A stretch of DNA of 50,224 nucleotides from NCBI GenBank assembly GCA_007026445.1, contig VDMD01000155.1, positions 1-50,224 of the forward strand, given 5' to 3'. A model generated the notes under the pieces. That model was not told the DNA's origin. It searched no databases and was given only the letters and a program-made list of their open reading frames with translations. Source of the DNA: Schizophyllum amplum. Taxonomy: Eukaryota > Basidiomycota > Agaricomycetes > Agaricales > Schizophyllaceae. Each line of letters begins with the position of its first letter. The first letter of the stretch is position 1. A program made the translations under genes and the position numbers. This document shows, piece after piece, positions 33,709 through 44,768 of this stretch.

Positions 33709-35619
33709 CTACATACCCATCACACCGTCGGTCGTCGAAGCATATGCGGCCATAGCGCTGAGTACGGCCTTGGCGCCACTGCGACCGACGAGCGACCCTT
33801 GACTCGTATCTGGTAGGAGCAGAGAAACTTCGGCCACGACAGTCCAAAGCGTCTGAATACGCCCGAACGTGAGAAAGAGGTACAAACATGTCCTGACGGA
33901 GTGCTCACCGCCATGATGGGGGATATCCAAGCCACATCGTGAGGCCGGAGACCGCGGGCTGTGTTGGCGACTGCGTCTACTGCTGCGACGCACTTCGTGC
34001 GAGATACTGGGCTTGAGTTCACATATGATATGTGGAGGCGTGTGAGCGAAGCGCAGATGAGAGCTGAAAACCGGGTATGTCAGCACTCGATGCCCATATG
34101 TATAGATACTAGAGAGCTAGCTGCTCACCTTCGTTTATGACGACTTGCGTATCGCGCCGGTTCCGGTCAAGATGAAACAATTGGGACCTTGTCGCCTGCA
34201 ATGCCCCATCTAAGGCTGTTAGTTCTGCGGCTACTACTGGGCTGGGTCGGGAGTTCGGATCTGGCAGATGATCAGTCTCGATGAAGTGGGCTCAGTGAGT
34301 AGGAAGTAACCTAGACGGTTCCGAGCCATCATCGTTGTAGTCCGCTGCATAAGGATGGCTGCCTTGGCATTCAACGATAAAAGGGATGTCCCGCCAGCGG
34401 ACGATCCCTTGAGCCAGCCGGCGACTGTATCCCTACTATATCGCGCCTACGGATGTGACAGTGAATTGATGTTCACCTTCTATGAGGGGCACTGGCGACG
34501 TACAACAGGTGCCTCCTCTGGCCATGGCGTGTCTATTTTGATACTTTCCAGTGCCGACGCACTTCCGTGCGCGATACACCAGTAGTTGTCCAGGATTAGA
34601 CAGTTCCAGAATGCACGAACCCTTTCCGCGTCCGAAGCTGGTTCTGTGGGAGGAGCTGCGTTGGGATCAGGGGAGTGGATGAGATTGAGGCGCGCTCCCA
34701 GGCAGAGTGAGATGGCGGTATTGCTGTGGTAGAGCCCGTCCACAGACTTCCCGAGCTCTAGAAAGTAGAATGAGACGAGAATCTCCGCCTGGATAATATC
34801 GAGTAGGTAAAGAGGGTGCGACTTCGCCAAGTCCTTCGGCAGATGATGTAGGGCCGCGACCAAGAACTGTTGCTCCCGGTACCCGTCGACGCCGCCGTGA
34901 CTAAATCGTGCTCCCCATAAGTTGACCGCGTGCAGTAGTGACGGTGCCGGCCTATCATGATGCCCCATGGGGCTCGAGAGCCGGCTTAAGAAGCGTTGTC
35001 TGTCCATGAAAAACCCAATCTGGCTCGAATACACCGCGAACGCGTTCAGTCTGGAAAGGAAAAATAATGATTCTCAGCTGATGCGACGAAGACCAAAAAG
35101 GCAGTGGACCCACAAAACGCGTGCAGTTTGCTGTGGTGGCTCCTGTGCATGATAGTCATTCAAGAGGGTCAGGCGTCGGGAAGTGAATTACTACGCACGC
35201 CAACAACAGTTGCAGCTCGAGCTTCGCGCGACGAAGGTGGCAAGGAAGGCTGTTGAGCTCTGCGCTGTTGTGGGTTAAATAAGGTGATGGGCTCTCCTGG
35301 TCCTTGCAACTTGGCCAGACGATCTTCGAGCGCGGCGACCTGGGCCTCAAGCATGTCCGCTTGCGACGGGCCGTCATCGAGATACTGACAGTCATCCCGA
35401 CCAGTGGGCGTTTTGAGGCAGTGACCGCAGATAGGTCGTGCGCCATCGCATTTCTTCGCGAGGATATGAGTTCGTGACAAAGCTAAGGACTGTGATGATG
35501 TACTCACGACTTTGCGGCGGCTAAGATAAGCTGTCGTCAGTATCGTGCGCATAAACGATAAGTTCTGCTCACCGGCAGTTGTAGCATGACTTAGCTTTGG
35601 AGGGAATTGCGGAGCTCAT
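33709..35619 (-). CDS. Zn2Cys6 fungal transcription factor, intact copy
   Basis: Nine exons (35619-35573, 35520-35508, 35453-35199, 35142-35114, 35050-34504, 34446-34311, 34260-34129, 34063-33909, 33852-33709), 485 residues, all in phase. The GAL4-type binuclear zinc cluster spans three exons: CYNC, then RRKV from a 13-base exon, then KCDGARPICGHCLKTPTGRDDC, giving all six cysteines. A coiled-coil dimerisation helix (MLEAQVAALEDRLAKLQ) follows, then the fungal regulator middle homology region (SSQIGFFMDRQRFL, NLWGARFS, IKIDTPWPEE). Targets unknown. The ATG at 35619 gives MSSAIPSKAKSC, a usual start for the family. The adjacent gene is a broken duplicate. Confidence 0.9.
35508..35520 (-). other. 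13-base microexon in the zinc cluster
   Basis: Flanked by CTTAG acceptor (35521-35523) and GTGAGT donor (35502-35507). It supplies the basic linker between cysteines 2 and 3. The broken paralogue has a 13-base exon at the same place (32703-32715). Confidence 0.75.
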
Positions 35620-36419
35620 GATGTGCGTGAAGACTGCTGAGGATGTGTGCACGCATGCTGCTTTTATAGACGTCGTCCTTCATGGCGCTGACTGTGACTG
35701 AGCGCAGCCGGAGAGAATATAGCACGATGACTCTGCAGTGGAATGTTCAGACGCCTACGCCGGGGGCTCAGTGAAGGTCCGGGACAGACCTATTGTGGCG
35801 CCGCTGCCGGGACAGACCATAAGGAGTTATGGCGGAGCGCGACTCCAACGGCGGACTGCATGAAACAGACGGTGTGAGCTGAGTGCGCGCCATCCAATGA
35901 GTTGACTACTGACGCGCGCCCATCCAGCATACAGGCCCCGCCGCGAACGCCTTGAACATGCGGAAGAGGGCCTACGCATTTTGAGTGGGATGCTTTACGC
36001 CCCCGAGAGCGGGAGTCGCAAGTCAGATAGCATTGAGAGTAGAGTTCCTAGCTCGGATATTGCTTGTATGTGCATCCCTGTCTAGCCCTTTCTACCTACT
36101 CTTCGCCATAATCAGTGCGATGACGTAGCCGGGTCAACGCAAGAGCCTAGGTGACACAGCCAACAACTTCGAGAGGGTTTCCGAAGATTCTGAGTACTGT
36201 GCATACCTTTAGCGACTCGGACGCGACAGAGAGCCGGCGTGCGGAACGGACGTTGAGATCCGTGTGAGAGCGTCCGGCTTGAAGCTTGACAAACAAAGAA
36301 GTTGAATTTGATGGCCCCGCGATCGCTCGACGCTCACGTGTCATGGCTCCTGGCACGTGGACTACACGTTCGCTATTCCGTTGAGCACGGCAGCTTCGGA
36401 CCGTCTTCTTCTGACCATC
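35620..36419. other. intergenic, promoter of the intact Zn2Cys6 gene
   Basis: 800 bases, no supported gene. The minus-strand open frame 36147-36593 has no domain and unlikely composition. Confidence 0.4.
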
Positions 36420-36620
36420 ATGTCTCTCCGAATCTTTGGAAGACTCGCAATGAAAGCTTCGCCCATCTTGCAGCTCAGTAAGTATGCCTCGCTGCACTCG
36501 CGGCGACGCCCGCCTTCTTTGATTATTCCAGTTGCAGCCGTGCCTCATCGCTGCACCCTTCGGCGCATGGCGACGCCACCCCCAAGCCTGCACTCTTACG
36601 CATGTTCAGCCAGCAACTGA
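36420..36620 (+). CDS. possible short gene with a mitochondrial-type leader
   Basis: Two possible exons (36420-36477, 36532-36620) give 48 residues: a basic, acid-free start (MSLRIFGRLAMKASPILQL) that looks like a mitochondrial presequence, then VPHRCTLRRMATPPPS. The splice signals (GTAAGT donor, TTCCAG acceptor) are good. It ends early, and farther downstream other frames keep short hydrophobic pieces (LTALLGIAVYILCEYV near 37040-37090). It may be the remains of a mitochondrial membrane protein gene. I do not recognise it. Confidence 0.25.
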   Translation: MSLRIFGRLAMKASPILQLSKYASLHSRRRPPSLIIPVAAVPHRCTLRRMATPPPSLHSYACSASN

Positions 36621-37719
36621 CCTCATTGAGTTAATTTCCAGCGTTCGCGGACTTTCTCATGCTAAGGACAGCCAAAAGCGCGGTCGAGTTGAACACTGCC
36701 GTGCCACATATGGCTCTTCCGAAGGTTAAATGCGGATGTCACCCAGATGCCACCTCTCGTAGCATTGGTCATTTTATGCACATGAATACGCATAGCAAGG
36801 CTATACAGCGCTCTTCCCTTTGAGGCAGTTCTGGGAGTACTCTTGGTGTTGCCCCTCTCGTTCGCTTCTGGTCGTCTCATCACGCCGGGCTGCGAGGCAC
36901 CTTTGCCGCTCTGCCGGCATCGCAGGGAGTTCGACCATTGCACGCAAGTCCGCGCGGCGCCGCGGGACGTACTTAGTCCTCCGAGCTGAGCGCAATCAAC
37001 GTGGTCCAAGTTCACGTTGACTGCACGCACACTTTGGCTTTCTTGACAGCGTTACTAGGTATAGCAGTGTATATTCTTTGCGAATATGTTTGCCCTCACT
37101 GAATTTTGCTCACAGCGTCAGATATATATGGATCTGTCGACTTTAAAACGCGGACAGTCCCGAATGTACGCCGTCTTGATCACATCGTCAAGCGTGATTG
37201 TGTTGTGGCGTGCGAATGGGGACTGCCTTTGTTCCAAATGGGGACGCGGGATATTTCCACACGCCCGCGGGATCGGAGGCTAAATGCAAAACAAGCAAGA
37301 ATAGGCAGGAATAGGCTAGAATACGAAAGGGGAAGAATTGGGTCTCAGCCCGAGCGCATCAAGGGATGGATGTGTGGCATCGTTGTTGCTCAGCATGCGC
37401 AGGAAGAAGCCGAAGGCTGTCAAGCAATGCGCTCAAGCCGGCGCCTGGCATAGCTCGCACCAGAGCAACATCCTCAGCCACTTCCCCGACAAGCGTAGTG
37501 GCGGAATGCTTGAGATGGAAGTCGCCGGTAGTCACCTATTCTCAGTGCGCAGTCAGACTGGTTGACGAGAGCTCGAGGCGACACCCTGTTAGTCCGTTCA
37601 ATTTGCAGCGAAGACGCTGTTCCAAGCCCACAAAAGACAGCAGAAGTCCCAATATCACATTCAGTAAAGTCCGACGAAGGCGAGTGAGGGATACAGCATG
37701 CAGCGCTCTATGTGAAGAC
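36621..37719. other. gene-poor stretch
   Basis: 1.1 kb. Apart from the hydrophobic fragment near 37040-37090 mentioned with the previous entry, I see no supported coding sequence. Confidence 0.4.
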
Positions 37720-38600
37720 TCAAGACGCGTCTGCCGCCACAACCATCATCCTGCCAAACTGCTGTACAGCGAGCTGCAGTTGTCCGACAGTACCTTGCGC
37801 TCCGGTGGCCGAGGGTGTGGGCGTAGCGGAAGTGAAGGCAATTGACGTCGTAGATGCCGCGATACTCGACGAGCTCGAGGAGGATACCGAGGAGCTGGAG
37901 CTCGACGATGACCACGTCGCTGAGCTGGTGCTTGTAAATGTCGGTGTATGCGTACGGGTGTGCGTGCGCGTAGTTATCGTGGTGGGCTCAGCTGTGGTTT
38001 CGGGAGGCACAGAGGTGCTTGTTGTAGTCTCTGCTGCATTGCCGAAGCTCCAGTCACCATAGAGCACACCGACAGAGGGGTCGGCGAAGAAGGTGAAGAG
38101 GCCAGTAGAAAAGTCGACGGCTCCGTAGGGACATTCCATGCACTACAGATCGATGAGGGTGAGGACAGGGGAGTATTCAGATTCATGCGCACCTCGTCGG
38201 CGACCAGGGCCGTCGTCGTCTTGCCGTTGGCTGTAATGGTGATGGTCTCGCCGCAATGCGCGCCCCCCGCAAATTGCTGGAGCGAGCATCAGAACATATC
38301 TGCAGCAAGAGCTCTTCACGTACCGGAATATTGAGCGCGACAACCTGTAAGCGCGTCAGTTGAATGCAGTCTCTGAGGAATGAGTAGACGTACAAATTCG
38401 CTGTCCGAGTTGTATGAGCCGCACGCGCCTAACCCTGCGACGTAGTTGGTGAAGCGGGCGTTCGTGTCTCTCTTCGCGGACGCCTCCGAGAGACTGCGCT
38501 GTTTCGTCAAGCCATGGCGCCCAGGGACGCCGTGCTTAGCAACGACGCAGAGGAAGAGGGAAAACAAGATACAGAGGCGGATGAAAGAGTGCTGGAGCAT
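37720..38600 (-). CDS. secreted double-psi beta-barrel (expansin/RlpA-like) protein
   Basis: Four exons (38600-38394, 38344-38324, 38276-38193, 38142-37720), 244 residues in phase. A signal peptide (LCILFSLFLCVVA) is followed by a short KR-ending propeptide-like stretch, then a double-psi beta-barrel of about 100 residues: ARFTNYVAGLGACGSYNSDSEF, VVALNIPQF, HCGETITITANG and the conserved ECMECPYGAVDFS. This barwin-like fold binds wall polysaccharide; no catalytic activity is certain. A long Thr/Ser tail (mucin-like, with an uninterrupted run of serines) makes up the C-terminal 100 residues. Such proteins are common small secreted proteins in wood- and plant-associated fungi. Exon 2 is just 21 bases. 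Confidence 0.85.
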
Positions 38601-39331
38601 TATAGAGTGTGCAATTGAAAGGAAAGTGTACAAATGAAAGGACGGCAAGCCCAGAGGGAAGCGTCAGGGTGCGTAGGTGCTGGCTGATGAAAGGGACGGA
38701 GGACGACAGAGACTGGGAAGAAACGTGACAGCATATATCTTCGTGCCTGGCAGAGGGTGTCATCGCTATTCGGGTCCCTTCAGGGCCTGCTCTGGCCTGC
38801 TTCAGTCCGCTTTCAGGTCGAGCTCGAGGTGGTTATGAGAAAGCAGAGACGGTCCATACCGCTACCAAGCTCACAAACACGGTTTGGGAACATGAGTGCA
38901 AGATTAGATAGGCGCCCGAGACCACGCCGCCTTGTATTTTCAGCCGCTCACGTGATGCCGAGTTGAACTTCCTGAACCGTGACGTGAGAGCACGGATGGC
39001 CAGCGGATGGCATTATGGACGGGACCACGCCCATCTGTCGCCCGAAAGCATGCTGCAGCTGTATGTGAGGATGGAGAGCGCTGTCCAGTAAGGAGAGGGC
39101 TATATAGCGACGACTGACGACAAACGAGGCCTGGACCCTGCAATAACAAAAGACGCGTCCCGTCACAAAACGTGTCACAGGAGGGCACTCTCGAGTTCAG
39201 CGGCCAAGGTCGATATAGTATATACAGCAGTCAGCAATGGTCAGTAACTATCCAACTATATGGGTTATATATGTAACGGGAAGATCCAAGACATAAATGC
39301 AAGGTACAAATGCGGTACGCTACAGGCGATT
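38601..39331. other. intergenic: promoter of the beta-barrel gene and SRA 3' end
   Basis: 730 bases without supported coding sequence. A TATATAG lies near 39099. No repeats. Confidence 0.4.
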
Positions 39332-40721
39332 TCAAGCACTGTCAGTGTTCTCCTCTTCGTCTTCATCGACAGCCTCATTCTCCTTCTCCGCATCGGCTAC
39401 GCCATCCGAGTGCTCTTCGTCTTCCGAGTCAGACTCGTCGTCATCGGAGCGAACAGGGAGGGGTGGTTGTCCGGGCATACGCTTCAGCGCGAACTTGCAA
39501 ACTAGGAATCCATGGGCGTTCAAGCCCTTCTCCCTCCACGCCTGTACATCGACAAATCGTCAGCCTGCGCGCAGAATCCGACATAAGCGATGAGCGTACC
39601 TTCTCGACGATGTACAAGCCATCGTAGCGGTAGCCTTCCGCAGGAGCGAAGGGCGAGTGCAGCTTGAAGCCTCGAATAACGCGCACGGGCCTCTTGTTGT
39701 CGCAAGATCTCTGGAAACACTGGCATGAGTCACGCGCGGAGGTCATCACGGTATCAGCACACCTTCAGGGCGGCATTGAACTAGATAGGGTCAGCAATCA
39801 CACCTCATTAACGAAGAGGGACATACATGATTATCGAAGGTCTGGTCAGAGGATTGAGGAGCAGTGCGCAACTGCAAGCATGTTCAGTCAGACGCGTGCA
39901 CGAGATCTACGACAGCAGTCGCGTACGTTCTTTGGCTTGTCCTTCGTGCCCCTCAGGTCCCTACCGCCTGTAACGCAAAAGTTGGATACAACTCGTGCCG
40001 CAGACGAACGAGAACGCACCAGATCCGGTGTACGTGAAAGCTTCTCCCAGGTCTACATCGTCCTCGTAGCCTCCGCTCAGCGCGATGCTGTACGCGCCAT
40101 CCTCCGCATTCCCAGATATACCAGCAACGAGTGGTGCATGGATGGAGTCCGCGCGGCAGCCCGTACGACCCTGCCACCAAGTGCCGACCTCGACACCAGG
40201 GATAGCCCCATATCTCTTCCTGTGAATGATGTTAGTGCACGGCCCCGTAGGAGGACACACGGCACGCACGGATACTTGGGCTCCCCGTTATCTTTACCCA
40301 GCTCGCCGCTGTTCTTTGACTTTCGGCCGTGGTCGAAAGAGATGATCGTCTTGATACTTTTGTTCTGCTCAGCTTTGTAGTCGACTGATTTGCCGGCATT
40401 GCGAGCGCTGCGACGCACGCCGCCTGCTTCAGGGTCTGCCGGAGCTTCAACGCATTGCGCTTTGGTGTCGGGACCTTCGTCCCCTCCAGCGGGAGGTTCC
40501 TTGCGCTTCTTCGGAGCGGCCTTCTTTGGCTTGGGCTTAGGCGCGGGCTTGGGCTTCTGTGGCTTGTTCTTGAAGAGGTCAGTTGTCGCGGAGTCCAGCT
40601 CGAGTGACGCGAGGAGTTGCCTGTTCTGCAAGCGTGTTAGCCTGGGGGGGCGGGTGTCCTACGTTGGCAAACATACCCTTTCAATGTTGGCCGCCTTCTG
40701 TTTCTCGTACGCGGACGGCAT
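39332..40721 (-). CDS. SRA-YDG domain protein (methyl-CpG reader)
   Basis: SRA domains flip out 5-methylcytosine and prefer hemimethylated CpG, as in UHRF1. Eight exons (40721-40677, 40625-40270, 40219-40020, 39967-39927, 39871-39827, 39780-39763, 39710-39600, 39541-39332), 341 residues, all in phase. N terminus is a lysine/proline-rich basic tail (KNKPQKPKPAPKPKPKK); the SRA fold starts near residue 135: KRYGAIPGVEVGTWW, DSIHAPLVAGISG, AYSIALSGGYEDD, GEAFTYTGSGGRDL, SCDNKRPVRVIRG, YRYDGLYIVEKAW, then FALKRMPGQPPLP. The C-terminal 45 residues are highly acidic and include a KEN triplet. There is no RING, PHD or Tudor domain, unlike UHRF1. Three ACGCGT motifs lie just upstream. Exon 6 is 18 bases. 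Confidence 0.92.
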
Positions 40722-40991
40722 ATTGACTGTGAACGCGTATGCGTGCTGAGACGACGGCGGGAACAGATAGTCGCGTCGCGTCACTCGACGCGTCCAGTCA
40801 CAGTAACGCGTGACGTCCGCAGATGGGCGCGGCGCGTGACAGCCCCTCGGGGTCGGTCGAGAACGTCGACCAGGCCTCGAATGGCTCTCGAGCGATTTGC
40901 TAACCACAATGTCCGCGACCCGGTAACTCACGCTGCACGCCTTTAAGAGCGGGGCGCGCTCTCTGAAACGGCACCAAACACCCCAGCAGCC
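40722..40991. promoter_or_regulatory. 270-base divergent promoter of SRA and protoglobin genes
   Basis: Contains three perfect ACGCGT hexamers at 40733-40738, 40788-40793 and 40806-40811, plus a TCGCGTCGCGT stretch at 40771-40781. In yeasts ACGCGT is the MCB element bound by MBF to drive G1/S genes. The cluster is within 90 bases of the SRA start and about 180 from the protoglobin start. Confidence 0.6.
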
Positions 40992-42019
40992 ATGTCCATC
41001 GACGCTAAACTCGCCTCCATCGATCTCAGCGCCGACAAGCCCCTCGAGGACGGCCAGCGCACCCCTCAAGCCGAGGGCGTAACGTGTCCGGTTACCGGGC
41101 TTACGGCAACGGGGAAGACATGCCCCTTCGCGTCCGCCGGATCGCCCGAGAACCTCCAGGAGGTCGACGAGGAAGCGCTCCGCACAGACATCAACGCGCG
41201 CATGGTGTATCTCAAGGACTTCGTCAACTTCACGCGTCGCGACGAAGATGCGATCCGGAAAGTGGGCCCGCTAGTCAATGAGCTCATCCCCGAGGTCGTG
41301 GACGCACTCTATTCGAAGCTCTTCGAGTTCGACGTTACGAAGCAGGTGTGTAATGCCTCGGCTTCCCTCCGAGGCAGGAACTGACGGTTGCCGCAGGTCT
41401 TCATGCAGAGGAATGACGGCTTCGACGGGCCGATACCCACGAAGCTGGACGATCTGGCGCTTGACAGTCCTCAGCTCGTCTACCGCAAGGTAAGTAAGCG
41501 CCATGAGCGCCTATCGATCATTGCTCCCCATCCGCTATACCCGCCCGACCTCATATCCTTGCTCCCTCGCGTCCGTACTCACCGCTCCGACTCAGGTCTT
41601 CATGAAGAACTGGTGCCGCCGCTTGCTTTCTTCCGACTTCTCCTCGCCCAAGACATTCACCTGGATGGACAAGGTCGGCGTCATGCACACGGGCGTCAAG
41701 TCCTTCAAGCACCGGACCCATGTTTCGCCGCTACACGTCCCGTGTTCGTACTCGACGGCTGTCTCGTCGTATACCCTCGCTGATGAACTCCACAGATCGC
41801 GACTGCGCGCTTACGTTGGGCTGGGTGGGCACCGTCCTCCAAACTGCCACGCTGCAGCTGCCAGAAGACAAACTGCCCATGCAGGGCAAGATTGAGGCTG
41901 TAGCAGCAATCAACAAGGTCCGCAGTCCTTTCTGCAACACCTACATATGCTGAACAGTACCCTCTCAGATTCTGTGGATACAGAACGACCTCTTCGCCCG
42001 TCACTACATTGACGAGTGA
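40992..42019 (+). CDS. fungal protoglobin (globin-sensor domain protein)
   Basis: Five exons (40992-41345, 41397-41489, 41596-41743, 41796-41917, 41969-42019), 255 residues in phase. A globin-sensor/protoglobin fold: long A and B helices (INARMVYLKDFVNFTRRDEDAIRKVGPLVNELIPEV begins here, cut for length), FKHRTHVSPLHVPY with candidate haem-pocket histidines, and the C-terminal ALTLGWVGTVLQTATLQLPE and VAAINKILWIQNDLFARHY helices. The N terminus has a Cys-containing extension (VTCPVTGLTATGKTCPFA). Members bind haem and gaseous ligands, O2, CO or NO; whether this one is a sensor or an enzyme is open. No breaks. Confidence 0.85.
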
Positions 42020-42316
42020 TGCTCTTGCCTGCAAGGACTAGCCTTATTTATGCGGACATCGGCTCGCCTTGTAATAGCCACTGTGCAATAATCTGTACCA
42101 TTACTCGAGGAAGGACCTATGCGTGTCGTTGCAGAAGCATCAACTGAGCGTAGGGAATGAACCAAGATAAAACCACCAAATCCAATGTGTTTTCTTTCAT
42201 GCTATGAGGGATAAATACAACGAAGGAAGTGTGTCCAGTCCAGTCAACCAAAGAGAGGGTGAAATGAGCGTTAAGGAGGGTCCGACAATAGAGGATCCGT
42301 CTGGCTTCGAGAACAA

Positions 42317-43622
42317 TCACTTGATGCGCTTGAGCTGCAGGAGAAACATTTAGACGACAAGTCCAGTCTAGAAATTGCAAGCAACGTACGCGCTCGGTGT
42401 TGGTGAAGATCTTCTGGTCGAGGTTGACCGTCTTCGACTCGATACGGTCAATGCGCGAGTTCTGCGTGTCAAGCTCCTGGCCCATGGCCGAGCCAAGCGC
42501 CTTCAGCCGCTTGGTCATCTCGCCAATCTCGTCCAGATTGTCGTCCAGCTCGTCCTCAATCTCGTCGTCGGACGCGTTCGCCTCAAACTGGTAGCGCTTG
42601 CGCTGCTCCTTGCGCGCGCCCAGCTGCGCCTCCGTCTTGTAGCGCCCGCGCCCGCTCCCGCCGCCCATGAGCTCGTCCTCGTCGTCCTCATCGCCACGGC
42701 CGTACGTCTGCGCGCGCCCGAGGCGGTTCTGAGTCTCGCGGATGTCCATCATGCCGCGTTCGCGTTCGCCGCGCTCCTCGTCGTAGCGGCGTTGTATCTC
42801 GGCTTGCTTCGCGGCGCGCTTTGAATCCTTGTTAAAAGTGATGACGGGACGGAAGATGGAGCGATTGAGCTGCTTGAGCTCGTCCGTGCGGTCGGCGGCC
42901 GTCTGCGAGTGGCCCTTCGAGACGTCGAGGTGACGCTCCGTGTTCGCGAGTTTCTCTGCGGGAAGAGATGTCAGGTCGATGTGAGGGTCACATGCGTCGT
43001 TAGGACGTACCGGACTGGTCGCCTAGGCGGCCCAACGTGTTGCGTGCCGTCTCCTCCGCCTCGCGAGCCATGCGCAAGGCGTTGCGGGTGGAGTTGACAG
43101 ACTCCTGTTTGACGAAGCGCGTCTGCTGCTTGATCCCCTCGACGTCCTCGTCGTTCTCCTCGCCCGGGGTCGGCTCGCGCAGCTCGGGGCCGTCGAAGAA
43201 GCGCCCAGAGCCAGCCTTGTTGGGGTTCAGGCCTGCGAAGAGCTCCGCGCGATCACGGTCTGCATCTCCCGCACCACGGCTGTACGCATCGCCGACGCTG
43301 GCGTTGCGGGCGTACTTGTCGCGGTACATGCCGGTCTGCGATGCACCATCGTTGAGCGTAGTACCGTCATGTTGTAGTTGGAGTCGCCGTACGCTGGGCG
43401 GCCTCCTTGCGGCTGGGCGCTTCTATCGCCGTAGCTGTTTCCGTAGGCATCGCCGTCGCGGCTGGCGACATAGGTACGGGCGTTTGACTGTCGATAAGCA
43501 GCAGGCTGGGGAGGCAGGCCGCCAGATCTGCCGCCACTTGGAGCCGGGGACGTCCTGCGTGCGGGCTCCTCCACAGGAGGAATAAGGGCCTTGTTGGGGT
43601 TCTTCTTCTTCAAAAATGACAT
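42317..43622 (-). CDS. SEC9: SEC9 / SNAP-25-like t-SNARE
   Basis: Plasma-membrane Qbc-SNARE for exocytosis, pairing with Sso-type syntaxin and Snc-type VAMP. Three exons (43622-43011, 42955-42390, 42334-42317), about 398 residues once one missing base is allowed for. Order: [16 protein letters not shown] start, a disordered Ser/Gly-rich N-terminal region, first SNARE helix ([24 protein letters not shown]), linker with [10 protein letters not shown], then second SNARE helix ([22 protein letters not shown]...[15 protein letters not shown]). A 29-base 'intron' at about 43334-43362 would also restore the frame but is too short, so a lost base near 43358-43362 (between SNYN and DGTTLNDG) is preferred. 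The last exon is only 18 bases (LKRIK). Essential in yeast. Confidence 0.88.
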
Positions 43623-44288
43623 GCTGGTCCGGAACAAGGTCTGATTCTGGCCCAGTCAAGCGCACAGCGTGTGCAGTGCCCAAACGACACGTGATCCCAA
43701 GTTGGGGCGCCACAAACTACTACTAGCGCAGACCGCCTTCAAACTCGTGCGAGTTGCACCCAAATTGATTAAGCAGCATGCAGCAGAGTATACGCCAAGC
43801 TGGGAGAGCGAGTGGCTATGGAGTTACGAGCAGACACCAACTGTAGATCTACTGATTCCGGACCTACTCCAACACATATCTTTCACTTGAGGGAGGTAAC
43901 TTCCTCATAGTACACTCTCGATGTCATCGTAAAGACCTTACAGCCTGCACTGGCGGTGGAATAGCGGGCTGAAGCGCCAAGGATTGTGGTAGCATCAGCC
44001 ACAGATCACTTCTCAAATGAGAGGGGCAGACAGCATGGTTGTCAACGGGAAATGGAGAAGAGAGCATACACGAGGAAGCGATGAACAAGATGAGGGTTGC
44101 GTGGTTCAGAATGGAGAAGAGAGTCAGGACAGAAGCGAATTAGCAGAAGACGGACTGGGATCGAGCGCCGACGGGATGAAGTGAGGACCTCGAGGACATT
44201 TTCTAGACGCCTCATATCAAGTCAGGCTGATGTAAATCGTAGAAGACGACGTCCTGAAGCGCAGGCTGGACCGCTGGTAGTACAGAGT
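43623..44288. other. intergenic: SEC9 promoter and NDUFA5 3' end
   Basis: About 670 bases with no supported gene. Open frames on the plus strand (43669-43890, 44097-44339) have no domain. Confidence 0.4.
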
Positions 44289-44768
44289 TTATTGCTGGCC
44301 GAAGTACTCCCACTGACCGGGCTCCGGCTTCTCCTCTAGTGGTTCCCATCTGCGCAATGGTCAGCAGGAGCTCACAGGAAAGGGGCATACTACTCACGCC
44401 TTCCACTCGACCATCTTCTTCGCGAGGTGCAGCTCGTCCCGCGCGACCTTGATGCTCTCCTCGATCACGTCCTCCTCGAGCTGGCTCTCTGCGGCCATGA
44501 TATCCCCGTTCGCAGCATCGAGGACGCTGAGCTTCTGCTGCGTGAGCGCCTCGACGCCCTGGCGGTAGACGGAGCTTTCGGGCATCGCGTTCAGCACGGA
44601 CAGCGTCTCGTTGTAGTAGAACTTGAGCGCGGGAATGGCATTGCGATGGACGTGGAGGCCGGTCTGGCCGGTGGTCGCCTTCAGCGGTGTCGGCGTCGGC
44701 GTCGCCTGGAAGACGCGCGCGGTGGGCCGGAGCGCCTGTGCGAGGGGGCGCGTGAGGCGGAATGCCAT
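44289..44768 (-). CDS. NDUFA5: NDUFA5-type subunit of respiratory complex I
   Basis: Accessory subunit on the matrix arm of mitochondrial NADH:ubiquinone oxidoreductase (ETC complex I 29.9 kDa family). Two exons (44768-44398, 44349-44289), 143 residues. An N-terminal presequence rich in Arg, Ala and Thr (MAFRLTRPLAQALRPTARVF) precedes TTGQTGLHVHRNAIPALKFY, then helices with SSVYRQGVEALTQQKL and ARDELHLAKKMVEWKAWEPL, ending GQWEYFG, all characteristic. The gene shares an 89-base start-to-start gap with the mitochondrial ribosomal gene on the other strand. Confidence 0.92.

Noticed and set aside
42375..42824. Plus-strand open frame of 149 codons
   Set aside because: Antisense of the SEC9 SNARE helices.
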